Assembly (NCBI GenBank): GCA_963692955.1
Contig: OY843587.1
Coordinates: 2,552,039 to 2,616,038, forward strand
Length of the DNA: 64,000 nucleotides
Origin: UBA5158 sp963692955
Lineage (GTDB): Bacteria; Pseudomonadota; Gammaproteobacteria; DSM-16500
Direction of reading: 5' to 3'
Shown here: positions 51,670 to 61,784 of the stretch, one piece after another
Position numbering within the stretch: the first letter of the stretch is position 1
How the letters are laid out: each line of letters begins with the position of its first letter
Made by a program: the position numbers and the translations under genes
Notes under the pieces: generated by a model
What the model saw: only the letters and a program-made list of their open reading frames with translations
Databases searched by the model: none
Told to the model about the DNA's origin: nothing

Positions 51670-54099
51670 ATGAAAAATTTTGTGTTTCGCTTTATCAGAA
51701 AATTATTGGTCGGTAGCTTGCTGACCTTGGTCGTCGTCGTAATCGGGGTGATGTATTATATCGAATTCGAATTACCGGACATCGACGCGCTCAATACCGT
51801 GCAGCTGCAAGTACCGCTGCAAATTTTCACGCACGACGGCAAACTCATCGCGGAATACGGGGAAAAACGCCGCATTCCCATCCCCTACTCGAAAATTCCA
51901 AAGCCCTTGATTAACGCGGTGCTCGCCACCGAAGATCAACGTTATTTCCAACATCCCGGCATCGACATTCCCGGCTTGATGCGCGCCACCGTCAAATTGA
52001 TCTTAACCGGCCGCAAAGAGCAAGGCGGCAGCACGATCACGATGCAAGTCGCGCGCAGTTTTTATCTAACACGGCATAAAACCTTTGGCCGTAAGCTACG
52101 TGAAATTTTATTAGCTCTAAAAATCGATCACCGCCTCAGTAAACAAAAAATTCTCGAACTCTACCTCAACAAAATTTTCCTCGGTAACCGGGCCTACGGC
52201 GTCGCCGCGGCGGCGGAAATTTATTACGGCAAGACGCTAGACCAATTGAGCCTGGATCAATATGCGATGTTAGCGGGTTTACCGAAAGCGCCGTCGGCTT
52301 TGAACCCGATCGCCAACCCAGAAGCCGCGCGCAAACGCCGCGACCATGTGTTAAACCGCATGTACGAATTGGGTTACATTAAGAAAAAAGATTTCGACGC
52401 GGCGCTCGCGGCACCGTTGGCCGCGAGTTATCATGATTTACAAACGCAAGTGAAAGCGTCTTACGCCGCGGAATTAGTCCGTCAACAATTAGAAGAAATG
52501 TACGGCGACGCGATTTACACCGACGGCTTTAACGTTTACACCACGATCGACAGTACGTTGCAAGAAAACGCTAATCAGTCCGTGCATGACGCGTTGATCG
52601 CTTACGATCAGCGTCACGGATACCGCGGCCCGGAAAAAAATCTGGGCGAACCGGACATGATGGATATGCAAGCTTGGGAAAATAAACTGCACGCGATCCC
52701 GGCCAGCGGTGATTTAGAGCCCGCCGTCGTCACCGACATTCACGCTAATAATTCCATCACCGTGTTACGCGCGAACGGCGATCTCGTCACGATTCCTTGG
52801 GAAGGCATGAGTTGGGCGCGCAAACAAATTAACGCGGATTACTTAGGGCGCTTGCCTAAATCACCGCGCGACATCCTAAAATTGGGCGACGTCATTCGCT
52901 TGATGAACGAGCATAAAAGCTGGCGGTTAACGCAAATTCCGAAAGCCGAAGCCGGTTTAGTCGCGCTCAATCCGCAAGACGGCGGCATTGTCGCGCTGGT
53001 CGGCGGTTTTGATTTCCAAAGCAGTAAGTTTAACCGCATCACTAACGCGCAGCGTCAACCGGGCTCTAGTTTTAAACCGTTTATTTATTCCGCCGCTTTG
53101 GATAAAGGCTTTACGCTCGCGACGGTCATCAACGACGCGCCGATCGTGATCGAAAATCCTGACGACAATACGTTGTGGCGGCCGCAAAACGATACGCACC
53201 GTTTTTATGGCCCGACCCGTTTGCGGGATGCGTTAATTCACTCACGCAATTTAGTCTCCATCCGTTTGCTAGCGTTGATCGGCCCGCGCTACGCGGTGAA
53301 TTATATTCAGCATTTTGGTTTTTCCGCGTCGCAATTACCGCCGGAATTATCGCTCGCGTTGGGCACGGCGAATGTCACGCCGTTAGATATGGTCGCAGGT
53401 TACGCGGTATTTTCCAACGGCGGTTTCAAAGTCGCGCCGTACGTGATCGATAGCATTCACAATACGCAAGGCGATGTTACGTATCAAGCCAAGCCGTTGA
53501 CCGCGTGCAGCACTTGCATTCTCAACGCCGCGAAAGTCATCGCGGAACCTGGCCACGCGCCGCGCGTCATCAGCGCGCAAAATGCCTTTCTCATTACTTC
53601 CGCGCTGCATGATGTTATTCAATTTGGCACCGCGACGTCCGCGCGTAGTATTAAGCGCGATGATCTGGCCGGTAAAACGGGCACGACTAACAATCAAGTG
53701 GACGCGTGGTTTGTCGGTTACAACAGTGATATCGTCGCGTTGACGTGGGTGGGCTTCGATCAACCGCAATCTCTACATGAATATGGCGCGCAAGCCGCGC
53801 TCCCGATGTGGATCCAGTTCATGCAAACCGCGTTGAAAGGCAAACCAGAACATAGTCTAGACCAACCGACTGACATCATTAGCATACGCATCGATCCACT
53901 CACGGGCATGCGCGCGATGGGCAATAATCCAAACGCGATTTTTGAATATTTTATGCAACCTTTCGTGCCGGGTGAAGATAAAGAAAACGCTTACGCGAAT
54001 ACTTCCGCACCTAGCACATCACCTACCACGCCCGCCGCGCGCAGCGGCGATAACGCCGTGCCTAGCAATCAAACCACGGACGGCACTGGCATTTATTAA
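51670..54099 (+). CDS. mrcA: penicillin-binding protein 1A
   Basis: 809-residue bifunctional peptidoglycan synthase. One N-terminal anchor (about residues 9-30). The glycosyltransferase domain has the catalytic ATEDQRYFQHPGIDIPG and GGSTITMQVARSFYLTR. An OB-like insert (about 320-420) follows. The transpeptidase has QPGSSFKPFIYSAALD (SxxK), LIHSRNLVSIRLL (SxN) and LAGKTGTTNNQVDAWFVGY (KTG). The last 60 residues are a Ser/Thr/Pro-rich disordered tail. Divergent from the pil set, a classic gammaproteobacterial neighbourhood. Confidence 0.96.
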   Translation: MKNFVFRFIRKLLVGSLLTLVVVVIGVMYYIEFELPDIDALNTVQLQVPLQIFTHDGKLIAEYGEKRRIPIPYSKIPKPLINAVLATEDQRYFQHPGIDIPGLMRATVKLILTGRKEQGGSTITMQVARSFYLTRHKTFGRKLREILLALKIDHRLSKQKILELYLNKIFLGNRAYGVAAAAEIYYGKTLDQLSLDQYAMLAGLPKAPSALNPIANPEAARKRRDHVLNRMYELGYIKKKDFDAALAAPLAASYHDLQTQVKASYAAELVRQQLEEMYGDAIYTDGFNVYTTIDSTLQENANQSVHDALIAYDQRHGYRGPEKNLGEPDMMDMQAWENKLHAIPASGDLEPAVVTDIHANNSITVLRANGDLVTIPWEGMSWARKQINADYLGRLPKSPRDILKLGDVIRLMNEHKSWRLTQIPKAEAGLVALNPQDGGIVALVGGFDFQSSKFNRITNAQRQPGSSFKPFIYSAALDKGFTLATVINDAPIVIENPDDNTLWRPQNDTHRFYGPTRLRDALIHSRNLVSIRLLALIGPRYAVNYIQHFGFSASQLPPELSLALGTANVTPLDMVAGYAVFSNGGFKVAPYVIDSIHNTQGDVTYQAKPLTACSTCILNAAKVIAEPGHAPRVISAQNAFLITSALHDVIQFGTATSARSIKRDDLAGKTGTTNNQVDAWFVGYNSDIVALTWVGFDQPQSLHEYGAQAALPMWIQFMQTALKGKPEHSLDQPTDIISIRIDPLTGMRAMGNNPNAIFEYFMQPFVPGEDKENAYANTSAPSTSPTTPAARSGDNAVPSNQTTDGTGIY

Positions 54100-54156
54100 T
54101 GCTGCAAAGTCATCTATACTGAACACACACTCTTAAATGTTTGCAGCGGTGATAAA

Positions 54157-55302
54157 ATGTTTGAAAGATCACTTATCGCTACGGATAACCGCGTCCAAAC
54201 ATTATCGCGCGAGTTCAACCAATTACTTTTCCAACAACACCAAATTATCTTAGATAGCATCAATATATTATCCAAACAGGACGCGACATCAGAAAAATTT
54301 TCAGCTCTGCAAATAAGTTATCAAAGCTTGACTAACCAATCGCAGCATTTAAAAAAACTGGCTCCTTCAGAATCAGAATTGACGCTGCAAGAAAATATTT
54401 TTATTAATATACACGCACTAAAGAATTCGCTACGTCCACTTCTGAACGCCATTCATACCAATTTAAACGATGATTTCGAAGAAAAACAAACTGTTCTTTT
54501 AGAAGATAAAGACCTGCGTAGCGTCGCCAATTCACTTGAGCTCAGTGGCAAAGTCCGATCGCAGGCAAGTGTGGCGGCAGCGTTAGTCGCGCGCGACACT
54601 GAGGATACTTCACCGCGGATCCGATCATCGATTTCGAATTTATTGTCGACCTATCATAATTTTTTGAGCGTCACCGAGCTGCAAGAAATGTTAGACCGCC
54701 TCGAAACGAATCTTGAATACAAATGGAAAGCTTTGACTCAAGCGCAGGTAAAATTTTTAACGACGGCTAAATTGAAACAAATGGCCATTGATCCTACCGA
54801 TTCGGCGCAAAAAAAAGCCGCGCAAGAAATATTAAATTTGATTTACAAAAAATTAATTATTCCTGAAGATATCGAAAAGAAAATTCATAAACTAGAAACT
54901 GATATTGAAGTGCTGCTGGAAAAAGTAAAAACGCTAACTGACTTCAGCGATCGTCAGCAACTGGAAGAGTCAATCGCGCTGATCAAAGCATCAATGCTGG
55001 GCATGCAATTTTCGCAAAGCAGAATGTTTGAAAATTTATTGAATCACGATATGTTGGAGCAACTACCAAAAAAAGACTTGTCGGCTTTAACTAACTGGGT
55101 AAAACAACGCAACACTCAATTTAGAAATTCTATCGACGATGCCAATCAACAATTGCAAGCCATAAGAAAAACATTGACTCCTGAAGTCAAACAGCCTTCT
55201 ATTTTCAAACGCCTGGGAATGTTTTTTTCGAAAACGCCTGGGAATAAAGTGTTACCAAAATCTGCAGTGGATGCTTTACTGAGAAAGAAAAAAAATCCTT
55301 AA
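54157..55302 (+). CDS. coiled-coil orphan protein
   Basis: 381 residues without signal peptide or membrane helix. Almost entirely helical and charged with heptad-like spacing (LETDIEVLLEKVKTLTDF, LERLETNL-type patterns), likely a long coiled coil. The basic C-terminus ends in LLRKKKNP after a Phe-rich stretch (FKRLGMFFSKTPG). AT content is higher than in the neighbours. Family not recognised. Long coiled coils of this kind are common among Legionella and Coxiella effectors; that is only an analogy. A short inverted repeat (CCCGC/GCGGG, 55310-55323) follows the stop. Confidence 0.7.
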   Translation: MFERSLIATDNRVQTLSREFNQLLFQQHQIILDSINILSKQDATSEKFSALQISYQSLTNQSQHLKKLAPSESELTLQENIFINIHALKNSLRPLLNAIHTNLNDDFEEKQTVLLEDKDLRSVANSLELSGKVRSQASVAAALVARDTEDTSPRIRSSISNLLSTYHNFLSVTELQEMLDRLETNLEYKWKALTQAQVKFLTTAKLKQMAIDPTDSAQKKAAQEILNLIYKKLIIPEDIEKKIHKLETDIEVLLEKVKTLTDFSDRQQLEESIALIKASMLGMQFSQSRMFENLLNHDMLEQLPKKDLSALTNWVKQRNTQFRNSIDDANQQLQAIRKTLTPEVKQPSIFKRLGMFFSKTPGNKVLPKSAVDALLRKKKNP

Positions 55303-55333
55303 AACTCTCCCCGCTTGCGCGGGAATCTAGCAA

Positions 55334-57862
55334 TTAATGTAACCAAGAAAACAGTGGGAAGTACCTGACTTGTGTCACTGAGGTCGGTGCGCCTTGGGTA
55401 TAAGTGCCAGCCATGCCATGCGGCGCGCTGACATCCACATACGCAGTGTTTGCCACGGTTAACGCACCCGCGCTAGACACTTCGACTTGGCCGCCATTAC
55501 CGCCGGCTTGACCGCCGCGCGCGATGATAGCGCCACCGAAATAAGTCGCTTGTTGTGACCAAACGCTCACTTCACCGCCCGGGCCATTCGTTAAAGCGGA
55601 AGCTTGTAAAACACTGCCAACATTAATGGTCGTGGTGGCCGCGTTGATATCATTACCCGCGCCATTTAAATCACCCCCGATAAGAATTTCACCGCCGTTA
55701 ACAGCGCCATTCGCGGCTATATTTGCAAACGAGCCGATCGTCACGTTATTTTGCGCGAATATTTCAATTTCACCGCCCAACGATCCCGAGTTCGCAGCGG
55801 CCGATGCATTGACGACGCCATTGACGTAAGTGTTATACGCCACCATTTGAATTTCACCGCCGATCGGATTATTCGTGGTGCCGTAAGAACCCGCGTCGAT
55901 GAAGCTGCCTGCGTTCACCGTTAACGTGGCGCTGAGTGCTGGGTCATATTGCGGATTTCCTAATGAAATTTCACCGCCCAACACATTACCCGCCGCAGTC
56001 AAGTAAGCGCCGCTTTGGACGGTAATGTTATTACCCGTTACGTTTATTTGTCCGCCGGAGGAGCCGGAATTATTGATCGTCGGTGTACCGCGGTTATAAC
56101 TGCTGCCACCACCGCACATCGTATTAAAATTATTGGCTGAACCACCCGCGTAGGTGAGGTAAGGATAAGGATTTCCAGAGACATCTAATTCACCGCCTAA
56201 TGACACGACATTGGCGCTAATATTAATGCTGCCGCCAAAACCATTACTGCCGGTCGCAGCAGCGCCTACGTAACTACCAAAAAAAGTGTAAACGTCCGCT
56301 GACGTGGTGGAGCTAGTCGTCGATAATGGATTACCGCCAATCGTCAGTGCGCCGCCAAGAAATGGCGCGTTCGCTTCGACATCGGCACCTGGCAGAATAA
56401 ATAAGTTTTGACCCATCAAACTAATTTCACCGCCGATCGCGCCCGCATTGTTATCGTCAGCCGTGACGCTGCCGTATAAATATAAATTATTCGTGTTGAG
56501 ACTGACACTCCCCGCGATAACGCTATCAGAGCCGGCGGCATTAACATTAATACTACTCCAACTATCCATACTGATAGCGGCGGCGTTAGTCCCAGCAACG
56601 CCGGAGATATCGACATTACCACCGACTAAATCACCGGTCGCATTTAAATGCGAATTCCATAAATTCACGGCATTAGCCGCGACCTCGATATTACCGCCGA
56701 TCGCACCCGCGCCCGCGCCATTGGCGCTAACGCTGCTATTCAACAAATTGAAATTCGCCGTATTCACATCGATCGTGCCGCCCGTCCCTGAGGCTAGCGT
56801 GTTCGCTTGCACGGCCGTGTTGTAACTCAAATTAACAAACGATTTGGTCGACGCATCCGCCGCGCTAAAGGTGACGGTGCCGCCGCCCGCGTTACCACTC
56901 GCGTTGACGCTGGCGTCATTTAATTGAATCGCATCGGCAGTCACCTGAATGGTGCCGCCGGTCGTGCCTGCGGCGGTGCCTTGTGCGGAAATTTTTCCGC
57001 TGACATTGATAGCGCCGTTTGACGATAAAATAATTTCCCCGTTTTGTTGTGCCACTGAATTCGCTTGCTCGACACCGTTCATATCGATCACGTCGTTTAA
57101 CACAGATTGCGCCGCTTGTGCGGTGATGATGACTTTACCGGCATCCGCGATCAACGCGCCGGTATTAGAAATTTGTCCGCCGGCAGCAGCGACTCCATCG
57201 ACTTCGAAATTGATTAATTGGTCGCCGTCAAAAGCTAACGTGAATGTATTACCTGTGCCTAATACAACGTTACCCATTTCCGCTTGGATGGTGCCGCTGT
57301 TCGACACATTCGAGCCTAACAGCGCGACTAAACCATAATTACTCGCGATGATGGTACCGGCGTTCGTGACGCTGGCGCCGCGGATCGTGGAAGGGACGTC
57401 GAAAACATAATTTCCCGCTAAAAAATTCGCGTTGGAAATATCTGACGTCGAAGCGATTAAGCTCCCGACATTGACCATTGAGCCGGCACCAAAATGGATA
57501 CCTGCTGCGTTAATTAAAATGACTTCGCCGTTGGCTTGCAGAGAACCATAAATAGTTGACGCGCCTTGATTGGCGTTGATACGGTTTAATGCGACGGCAC
57601 TAGAATTGGGTTGCACGAACCTCGTGGTTTCACCTTTATTAATGTTGAAAGTATTCCACTGTAAAATCGCTTGTTGACTGGTTTGCGTAATCACAGTCGA
57701 ATTAGGCGCTTGCGAAATCGTCGCGCTGCCGGCAGTGACACTGCCGCCGGTGGGATTGGCGTGGACCGCGGTAATTGCTAAGAGCGTTGTTAAGAATACT
57801 AAGTAATGTTGGTAGCGGAATAATCTAGAAGAAGCCCCGAAAGAGTTCATAACTAACTTCAA
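55334..57862 (-). CDS. filamentous haemagglutinin-type exoprotein (two-partner secretion)
   Basis: 842 residues. After a signal sequence (about 1-35) comes the haemagglutination-activity (TPS) domain: SATISQAPNSTVITQTSQQA, LQWNTFNINKGETTRFVQPN, NRINANQGASTIYGSLQANG, INAAGIHFGAGSMVNVGSLI. The rest is a right-handed beta-helix of imperfect Gly/Asn/Ala repeats (GGEIS, GGEIEI, GGTIDV types). It ends shortly after YTQGAPTSVTQVRYFPLFSW, so no toxin or C-terminal domain is present. TPS proteins need a TpsB pore for export; none lies here. Confidence 0.88.
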   Translation of the reverse strand: MKLVMNSFGASSRLFRYQHYLVFLTTLLAITAVHANPTGGSVTAGSATISQAPNSTVITQTSQQAILQWNTFNINKGETTRFVQPNSSAVALNRINANQGASTIYGSLQANGEVILINAAGIHFGAGSMVNVGSLIASTSDISNANFLAGNYVFDVPSTIRGASVTNAGTIIASNYGLVALLGSNVSNSGTIQAEMGNVVLGTGNTFTLAFDGDQLINFEVDGVAAAGGQISNTGALIADAGKVIITAQAAQSVLNDVIDMNGVEQANSVAQQNGEIILSSNGAINVSGKISAQGTAAGTTGGTIQVTADAIQLNDASVNASGNAGGGTVTFSAADASTKSFVNLSYNTAVQANTLASGTGGTIDVNTANFNLLNSSVSANGAGAGAIGGNIEVAANAVNLWNSHLNATGDLVGGNVDISGVAGTNAAAISMDSWSSINVNAAGSDSVIAGSVSLNTNNLYLYGSVTADDNNAGAIGGEISLMGQNLFILPGADVEANAPFLGGALTIGGNPLSTTSSTTSADVYTFFGSYVGAAATGSNGFGGSINISANVVSLGGELDVSGNPYPYLTYAGGSANNFNTMCGGGSSYNRGTPTINNSGSSGGQINVTGNNITVQSGAYLTAAGNVLGGEISLGNPQYDPALSATLTVNAGSFIDAGSYGTTNNPIGGEIQMVAYNTYVNGVVNASAAANSGSLGGEIEIFAQNNVTIGSFANIAANGAVNGGEILIGGDLNGAGNDINAATTTINVGSVLQASALTNGPGGEVSVWSQQATYFGGAIIARGGQAGGNGGQVEVSSAGALTVANTAYVDVSAPHGMAGTYTQGAPTSVTQVRYFPLFSWLH

Positions 57863-57998
57863 TCCTCAAGAGTTATAATGGGTAATTATAGACCAGCTTT
57901 GTAAACTTTGTGGTCTGAGAAAAATATATATATAGCCCGAATGAGCGCTTAAGTTAATGATTTTAAAGAGGATTAATTCATTGTAGTTTCAGTGCTTT

Positions 57999-59108
57999 CT
58001 AGCGGATGTTCACACCGATTTTTTGCAGAATGTTTTTATCTAGCGGATTTAACAACACATTTATTACGGTCACAAAATGAAATTCATAGCGGCTGTTGAA
58101 GTCGTTGCGTAGGCGGTCAAAGGTTTTTTCTGCGCTGCTCTCAAGCATTTTTTGCTGCATCATCACGGTCGATTCAGCAGGATTATAAATTTTTAAAATC
58201 ACATCGCGCCAATCCGCCGCTTGCTGCTGGAAATCTAGGACCTGTTCGGGAAACTGCATCGTCATAGCGGTATGCGGCGCGATGATTTTTTCGCGGACGG
58301 CGGTGTGATAAATCATATCGAGACCGCGCTGTTTGGCTTGCCGCGTGTGACCGGCGATATGCGGCGTGGCCAGTGTGGCTAACTCCAATACTTTAAAATC
58401 AATGAGCGGTTCGTTTTCCCAAACATCTAAACACCAATATAATGTTTCGCCATATTCTTTCAAATCTGAAAAATCAATGACGGAACCGCGCGCGGCGTTA
58501 ACTAACACGGCGCCTTTTATTTGTCTTTGCAAAAAATCTTTCGCTATCATGTGGTAAGTGGGATCACTGCCCTTGTGCGTCAGCGGCGTGTGGATGGTGA
58601 TGAAATCACAATTCTCGATGGCGGCGAGCGGCGTGGAAATAAAATCTTTTTCGTGCTTCGCGCGGATCGGATCGCAGAGCAGGACTTCAAAGCCCAGCAT
58701 TTCTAATTGGCGCGCCACTTCACTGCCGATGCGGCCCACGCCGATCACCGCGGCGCGCGGTTTTTCGGCGGTGAGTAAAGACATTTTTTGCAGCGCGGCG
58801 ATGATGCAAATCACATATTCAACGACGGATATCGCGTTCGAGCCGGTAGCGGACGCCCAACGTATGCCGGCGCTGTCTAACCAGGCCGCATCTAAATGGT
58901 CAGCGCCGGCCGCCACGCTGCCGACGAATGAAACCTTGCTAGCTTGCAATAACGCGGCGTTAACATGCGTGACGGAACGTACTATTAATAGATCGGCGTC
59001 AGCCACGTCACTGGCTTGCAGCGCGCGACCGGGTTTTAAAATCAGTTCGCCTGCGGTGCCGAAATAGTCGGTGATCAAAGGAATTTTGTCATCGGCGACA
59101 ATTTTCAT
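57999..59108 (-). CDS. pdxB: erythronate-4-phosphate dehydrogenase
   Basis: 369 residues from ATG 59108, which overlaps the ubiA stop (ATGA) and gives MKIVADDKIPLITDYFGTAG, the family start; a 16-residue extension is rejected. It oxidises 4-phosphoerythronate in the DXP-independent branch of pyridoxal phosphate synthesis. Marks: AAGADHLDAAWLD, GVGRIGSEVARQLEMLGF (NAD-binding), TPLTHKGSDPTYHM, NAARGSVIDF and ATPHIAGHT. The PdxB C-terminal dimerisation domain is present. Confidence 0.94.
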   Translation of the reverse strand: MKIVADDKIPLITDYFGTAGELILKPGRALQASDVADADLLIVRSVTHVNAALLQASKVSFVGSVAAGADHLDAAWLDSAGIRWASATGSNAISVVEYVICIIAALQKMSLLTAEKPRAAVIGVGRIGSEVARQLEMLGFEVLLCDPIRAKHEKDFISTPLAAIENCDFITIHTPLTHKGSDPTYHMIAKDFLQRQIKGAVLVNAARGSVIDFSDLKEYGETLYWCLDVWENEPLIDFKVLELATLATPHIAGHTRQAKQRGLDMIYHTAVREKIIAPHTAMTMQFPEQVLDFQQQAADWRDVILKIYNPAESTVMMQQKMLESSAEKTFDRLRNDFNSRYEFHFVTVINVLLNPLDKNILQKIGVNIR

Positions 59109-59971
59109 GAGTTTAAACTCCACGCTATGCCGATAAAAATTGCTAAACCAAGCCAATTATTATTGGCAAACGCTTGCAACGGCTGGCCTTGCTTGAGTAA
59201 TCTTTGCTGATAAATAAATAAGGCGGCGCTCACGACTAAGCTGCAATAAAACGGGAGTTGTAACTGAAACGCGATTCCTACGCACACAAAACCAAGTAAA
59301 AACAAAATTTGTAACACGGCAATGATTAACGTCTCGTACTTACCAAATAAAATCGCCGTGGACTTCACGCCAATTTTTACATCGTCAGGCCGGTCGGTCA
59401 AAGCATACATCGTGTCATAAATAATAGGCCATAACAGCGCGGGACAAAACAACAGCCACGCTTTTAACGGCACCGCAGCAGTTAAAGCCGCAAACGCCAT
59501 CGGCACGCACCATGCAAACGCCACACCCAATCCTAGTTGCGGCAAGTGCGTGATGCGTTTTAAGAAAGGATAGATAACGGCGAGTAGCGCGCCGAGAAAA
59601 CCTAAATAAATTGTTAAGCGATTTAACTGCAACAATAAAATTAACGCCATCAACATTAACCAAGAGAAAACCAGCAGCGCGAGCTTAACGCTCAGCGTAC
59701 CCGCCGCCAGCGGCCGCGTGCGCGTGCGTGTCACCAAAGCGTCGATGCGGCGGTCGGCGATATCGTTGATAACGCAGCCCGCCGCGCGCATGCTGATGAC
59801 GCCGGCGATAAATACCGACAAGATAGCATAATCAGGCACGCCGCTCGCCGCCAACCATAACGCCCACAGTGTCGGCCATAATAATAAATAAATTCCGATC
59901 GGTTTATGAAACCGCATTAAGATAAAAATATTTTTGAGTTTATACGTTAACATGATTGAGCGCCGCGACAT
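59105..59971 (-). CDS. ubiA: 4-hydroxybenzoate polyprenyltransferase
   Basis: 288-residue multi-helix enzyme that prenylates 4-hydroxybenzoate in ubiquinone synthesis. Marks: MRFHKPIGIYLLLWPTLWAL, RAAGCVINDIADRRIDALVT (first Asp-rich site), TRTRPLAAGTLS, and the second Asp-rich YALTDRPDDVKIGVKSTA. ATG at 59971 or 59953; neither has a clear ribosome site. It overlaps ubiC and pdxB. Confidence 0.95.
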   Translation of the reverse strand: MSRRSIMLTYKLKNIFILMRFHKPIGIYLLLWPTLWALWLAASGVPDYAILSVFIAGVISMRAAGCVINDIADRRIDALVTRTRTRPLAAGTLSVKLALLVFSWLMLMALILLLQLNRLTIYLGFLGALLAVIYPFLKRITHLPQLGLGVAFAWCVPMAFAALTAAVPLKAWLLFCPALLWPIIYDTMYALTDRPDDVKIGVKSTAILFGKYETLIIAVLQILFLLGFVCVGIAFQLQLPFYCSLVVSAALFIYQQRLLKQGQPLQAFANNNWLGLAIFIGIAWSLNS

Positions 59972-60491
59972 CGGGAGAAAATATTTCGGTTAACAATAAC
60001 GACTTTTTATTGATAGTGAACACCGACCGTCTTGCCCAAAATTCCGGCGCGTCAGTTACTAATAGCCCAACGATTCTTTGATACCACTCTGAACCGCGCC
60101 GCATGCAGCTTAATTCAAATTTGCTGCGCCGCAACTGCGGGTCTTTAAATAACACTGAGCCTAACGAACGGTTTTTAAGACGCGCTAATTGTTGTTCTTT
60201 ACCGCTCAAGGTCGCGCGCGGCACCACGGTACGCGCAAACATCCATTTTGCGGCAGAGGGGCTTTCGATCAACACTTCCCGCACTAACACTAATTGGCGC
60301 GGCTTGATGTTCAAAACCGCGCTTTCTTCAAGCGTTGGGTTTTGCCAGCCTTCTTGTATGACTTGGATAACGGCGGTGTGGACGCCGAATTTTTTTAAAC
60401 GCCGCATGAAAGAGCCTTTATGGCGCAGCCAGGTGGATAATTCCGCCGGGACCCTGCTTGCTAAAAGATTTTTTTTCCAGATTGTCTGCAT
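59940..60491 (-). CDS. ubiC: chorismate lyase
   Basis: 183 residues that make 4-hydroxybenzoate from chorismate, the first committed step of ubiquinone synthesis and the supplier of UbiA's substrate. Marks: WLRHKGSFMRRLKKFG, RQLVLVREVLI, AAKWMFARTVVP, and LGSVLFKDPQLRRSKFEL. It overlaps the ubiA gene by at least 14 bases. Confidence 0.92.
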   Translation of the reverse strand: MQTIWKKNLLASRVPAELSTWLRHKGSFMRRLKKFGVHTAVIQVIQEGWQNPTLEESAVLNIKPRQLVLVREVLIESPSAAKWMFARTVVPRATLSGKEQQLARLKNRSLGSVLFKDPQLRRSKFELSCMRRGSEWYQRIVGLLVTDAPEFWARRSVFTINKKSLLLTEIFSPDVAALNHVNV

Positions 60492-60585
60492 ATCTTAGCC
60501 ATCGGGTGAAATTTATTACCTGCGAGCTTATCAAAACCACTGTAAATAATATACAATCCCCTATTACATTAAGAGCACCTTGAGC

Positions 60586-61734
60586 ATGCAGCCGCCTATT
60601 ATTATCATCGGTACCGGCCTCGCCGGATACCAGCTAGCCAAAGAATTCCGCCGCGTCGATCAAACGGCCCCGTTGTTGTTAATCAGCGCCGATGAGGGGG
60701 AGTTTTATTCTAAGCCCTTATTGTCCACCGCGTTGACGAATAAAAAAAATCACGCGGAGCTCGCGATCGCGACCGCCGCGGCGATGGCGACGCAATTAAA
60801 AGCGACCGTGCGCAACCATACCGAAGTCACCGCGATTAGACCGTTGTCGAAAAGTATTTGCGTCGGCGGCGAAGAAATTTTTTATTCGAAGTTAGTGTTG
60901 GCGTGCGGTGCAGACGTTATTAAAGCGCCTTTGTCAGGCAGCGGCGCGGCCGATGTCATGTCGGTGAACCATTTGTATCATTATGCGGTGTTTCAAGATT
61001 TAATTAAAGATAAAAAAAATATTACGATTTTAGGCGCGGGCTTGATCGGTTGTGAATTCGCGAATGATTTAAGTAATGCTGGTTATACAGTGAATGTGAT
61101 CGCGCCGGCGAAATGGCCGTTGGATATTTTGATTCCTGAAACTATTGGCAAATTATTACAGAATACCTTGGCGAATTATAATATTCATTGGCATTTGCAA
61201 ACCGTCGCCAACACAGTGGAAAAAACCGGCAACGGTTATCGTTTAACGTTAGCGGACGGCAGCACGCTAGACACGGATTTTATTTTATCGGCGATTGGTT
61301 TGATTCCGCATACTAAGCTTGCGCACACCGCCGGCATAAAAACGCAAAAAGGCATCGTCGTGAACCGCTATTTAGAAACTAGCGTAAAAGAAATTTACGC
61401 CTTAGGCGATTGCGCGGAAGTCGAAGGCCACGTACTGCCTTACATCACGCCGTTATTAAATTGCGCGCGCGCGTTAGCGAAAACCTTAGCCGGCGAAAAT
61501 ACGCCGGTGGACTATCCCGCGATGCCCGTCATCGTAAAAACCCCCGCGCATCCACTCGCGATTTGTCCGCCGCCCAAAGGCATGCCGGGTGAGTGGAAAA
61601 TCGAAACCGAAGGCGAAAATGTTCGCGCGCTGTTTTATGACGCGACTTTCAATCAATTACAGGGGTTTGTATTAACCAACGCAGCGGTAAAAGAGCGGCT
61701 GGAACTGGCTAAGCAGTTGCCGGGATTGTTTTAA
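60586..61734 (+). CDS. FAD-dependent rubredoxin-reductase-like oxidoreductase
   Basis: 382 residues from ATG 60586 (an in-frame TTG lies six bases earlier). Pyridine nucleotide-disulfide oxidoreductase fold without redox cysteines: FAD loop IIIIGTGLAGYQLAKEF, NAD loop ITILGAGLIGCEFANDLSNA, and FAD motif YALGDCAEVEGHVLPYI. The C-terminal domain resembles rubredoxin-NAD reductases (AlkT/RubB type), as in FYSKPLLSTALT and AKTLAGENTPVDYP. No rubredoxin gene is adjacent. Cytoplasmic; partner unknown. Confidence 0.9.
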   Translation: MQPPIIIIGTGLAGYQLAKEFRRVDQTAPLLLISADEGEFYSKPLLSTALTNKKNHAELAIATAAAMATQLKATVRNHTEVTAIRPLSKSICVGGEEIFYSKLVLACGADVIKAPLSGSGAADVMSVNHLYHYAVFQDLIKDKKNITILGAGLIGCEFANDLSNAGYTVNVIAPAKWPLDILIPETIGKLLQNTLANYNIHWHLQTVANTVEKTGNGYRLTLADGSTLDTDFILSAIGLIPHTKLAHTAGIKTQKGIVVNRYLETSVKEIYALGDCAEVEGHVLPYITPLLNCARALAKTLAGENTPVDYPAMPVIVKTPAHPLAICPPPKGMPGEWKIETEGENVRALFYDATFNQLQGFVLTNAAVKERLELAKQLPGLF

Positions 61735-61752
61735 GTCAGTAACATGTACGTT

Positions 61753-61767
61753 GGTCTGCGTCAGACC
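61753..61767 (+). terminator. small hairpin between reductase and marC
   Basis: GGTCTG, loop CGT, CAGACC followed by GTTTTGGG: six perfect pairs, 18 bases after the reductase stop. The T-run is short (four), so it is a weak terminator candidate. Confidence 0.35.
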
Positions 61768-61784
61768 GTTTTGGGAACGACTTT

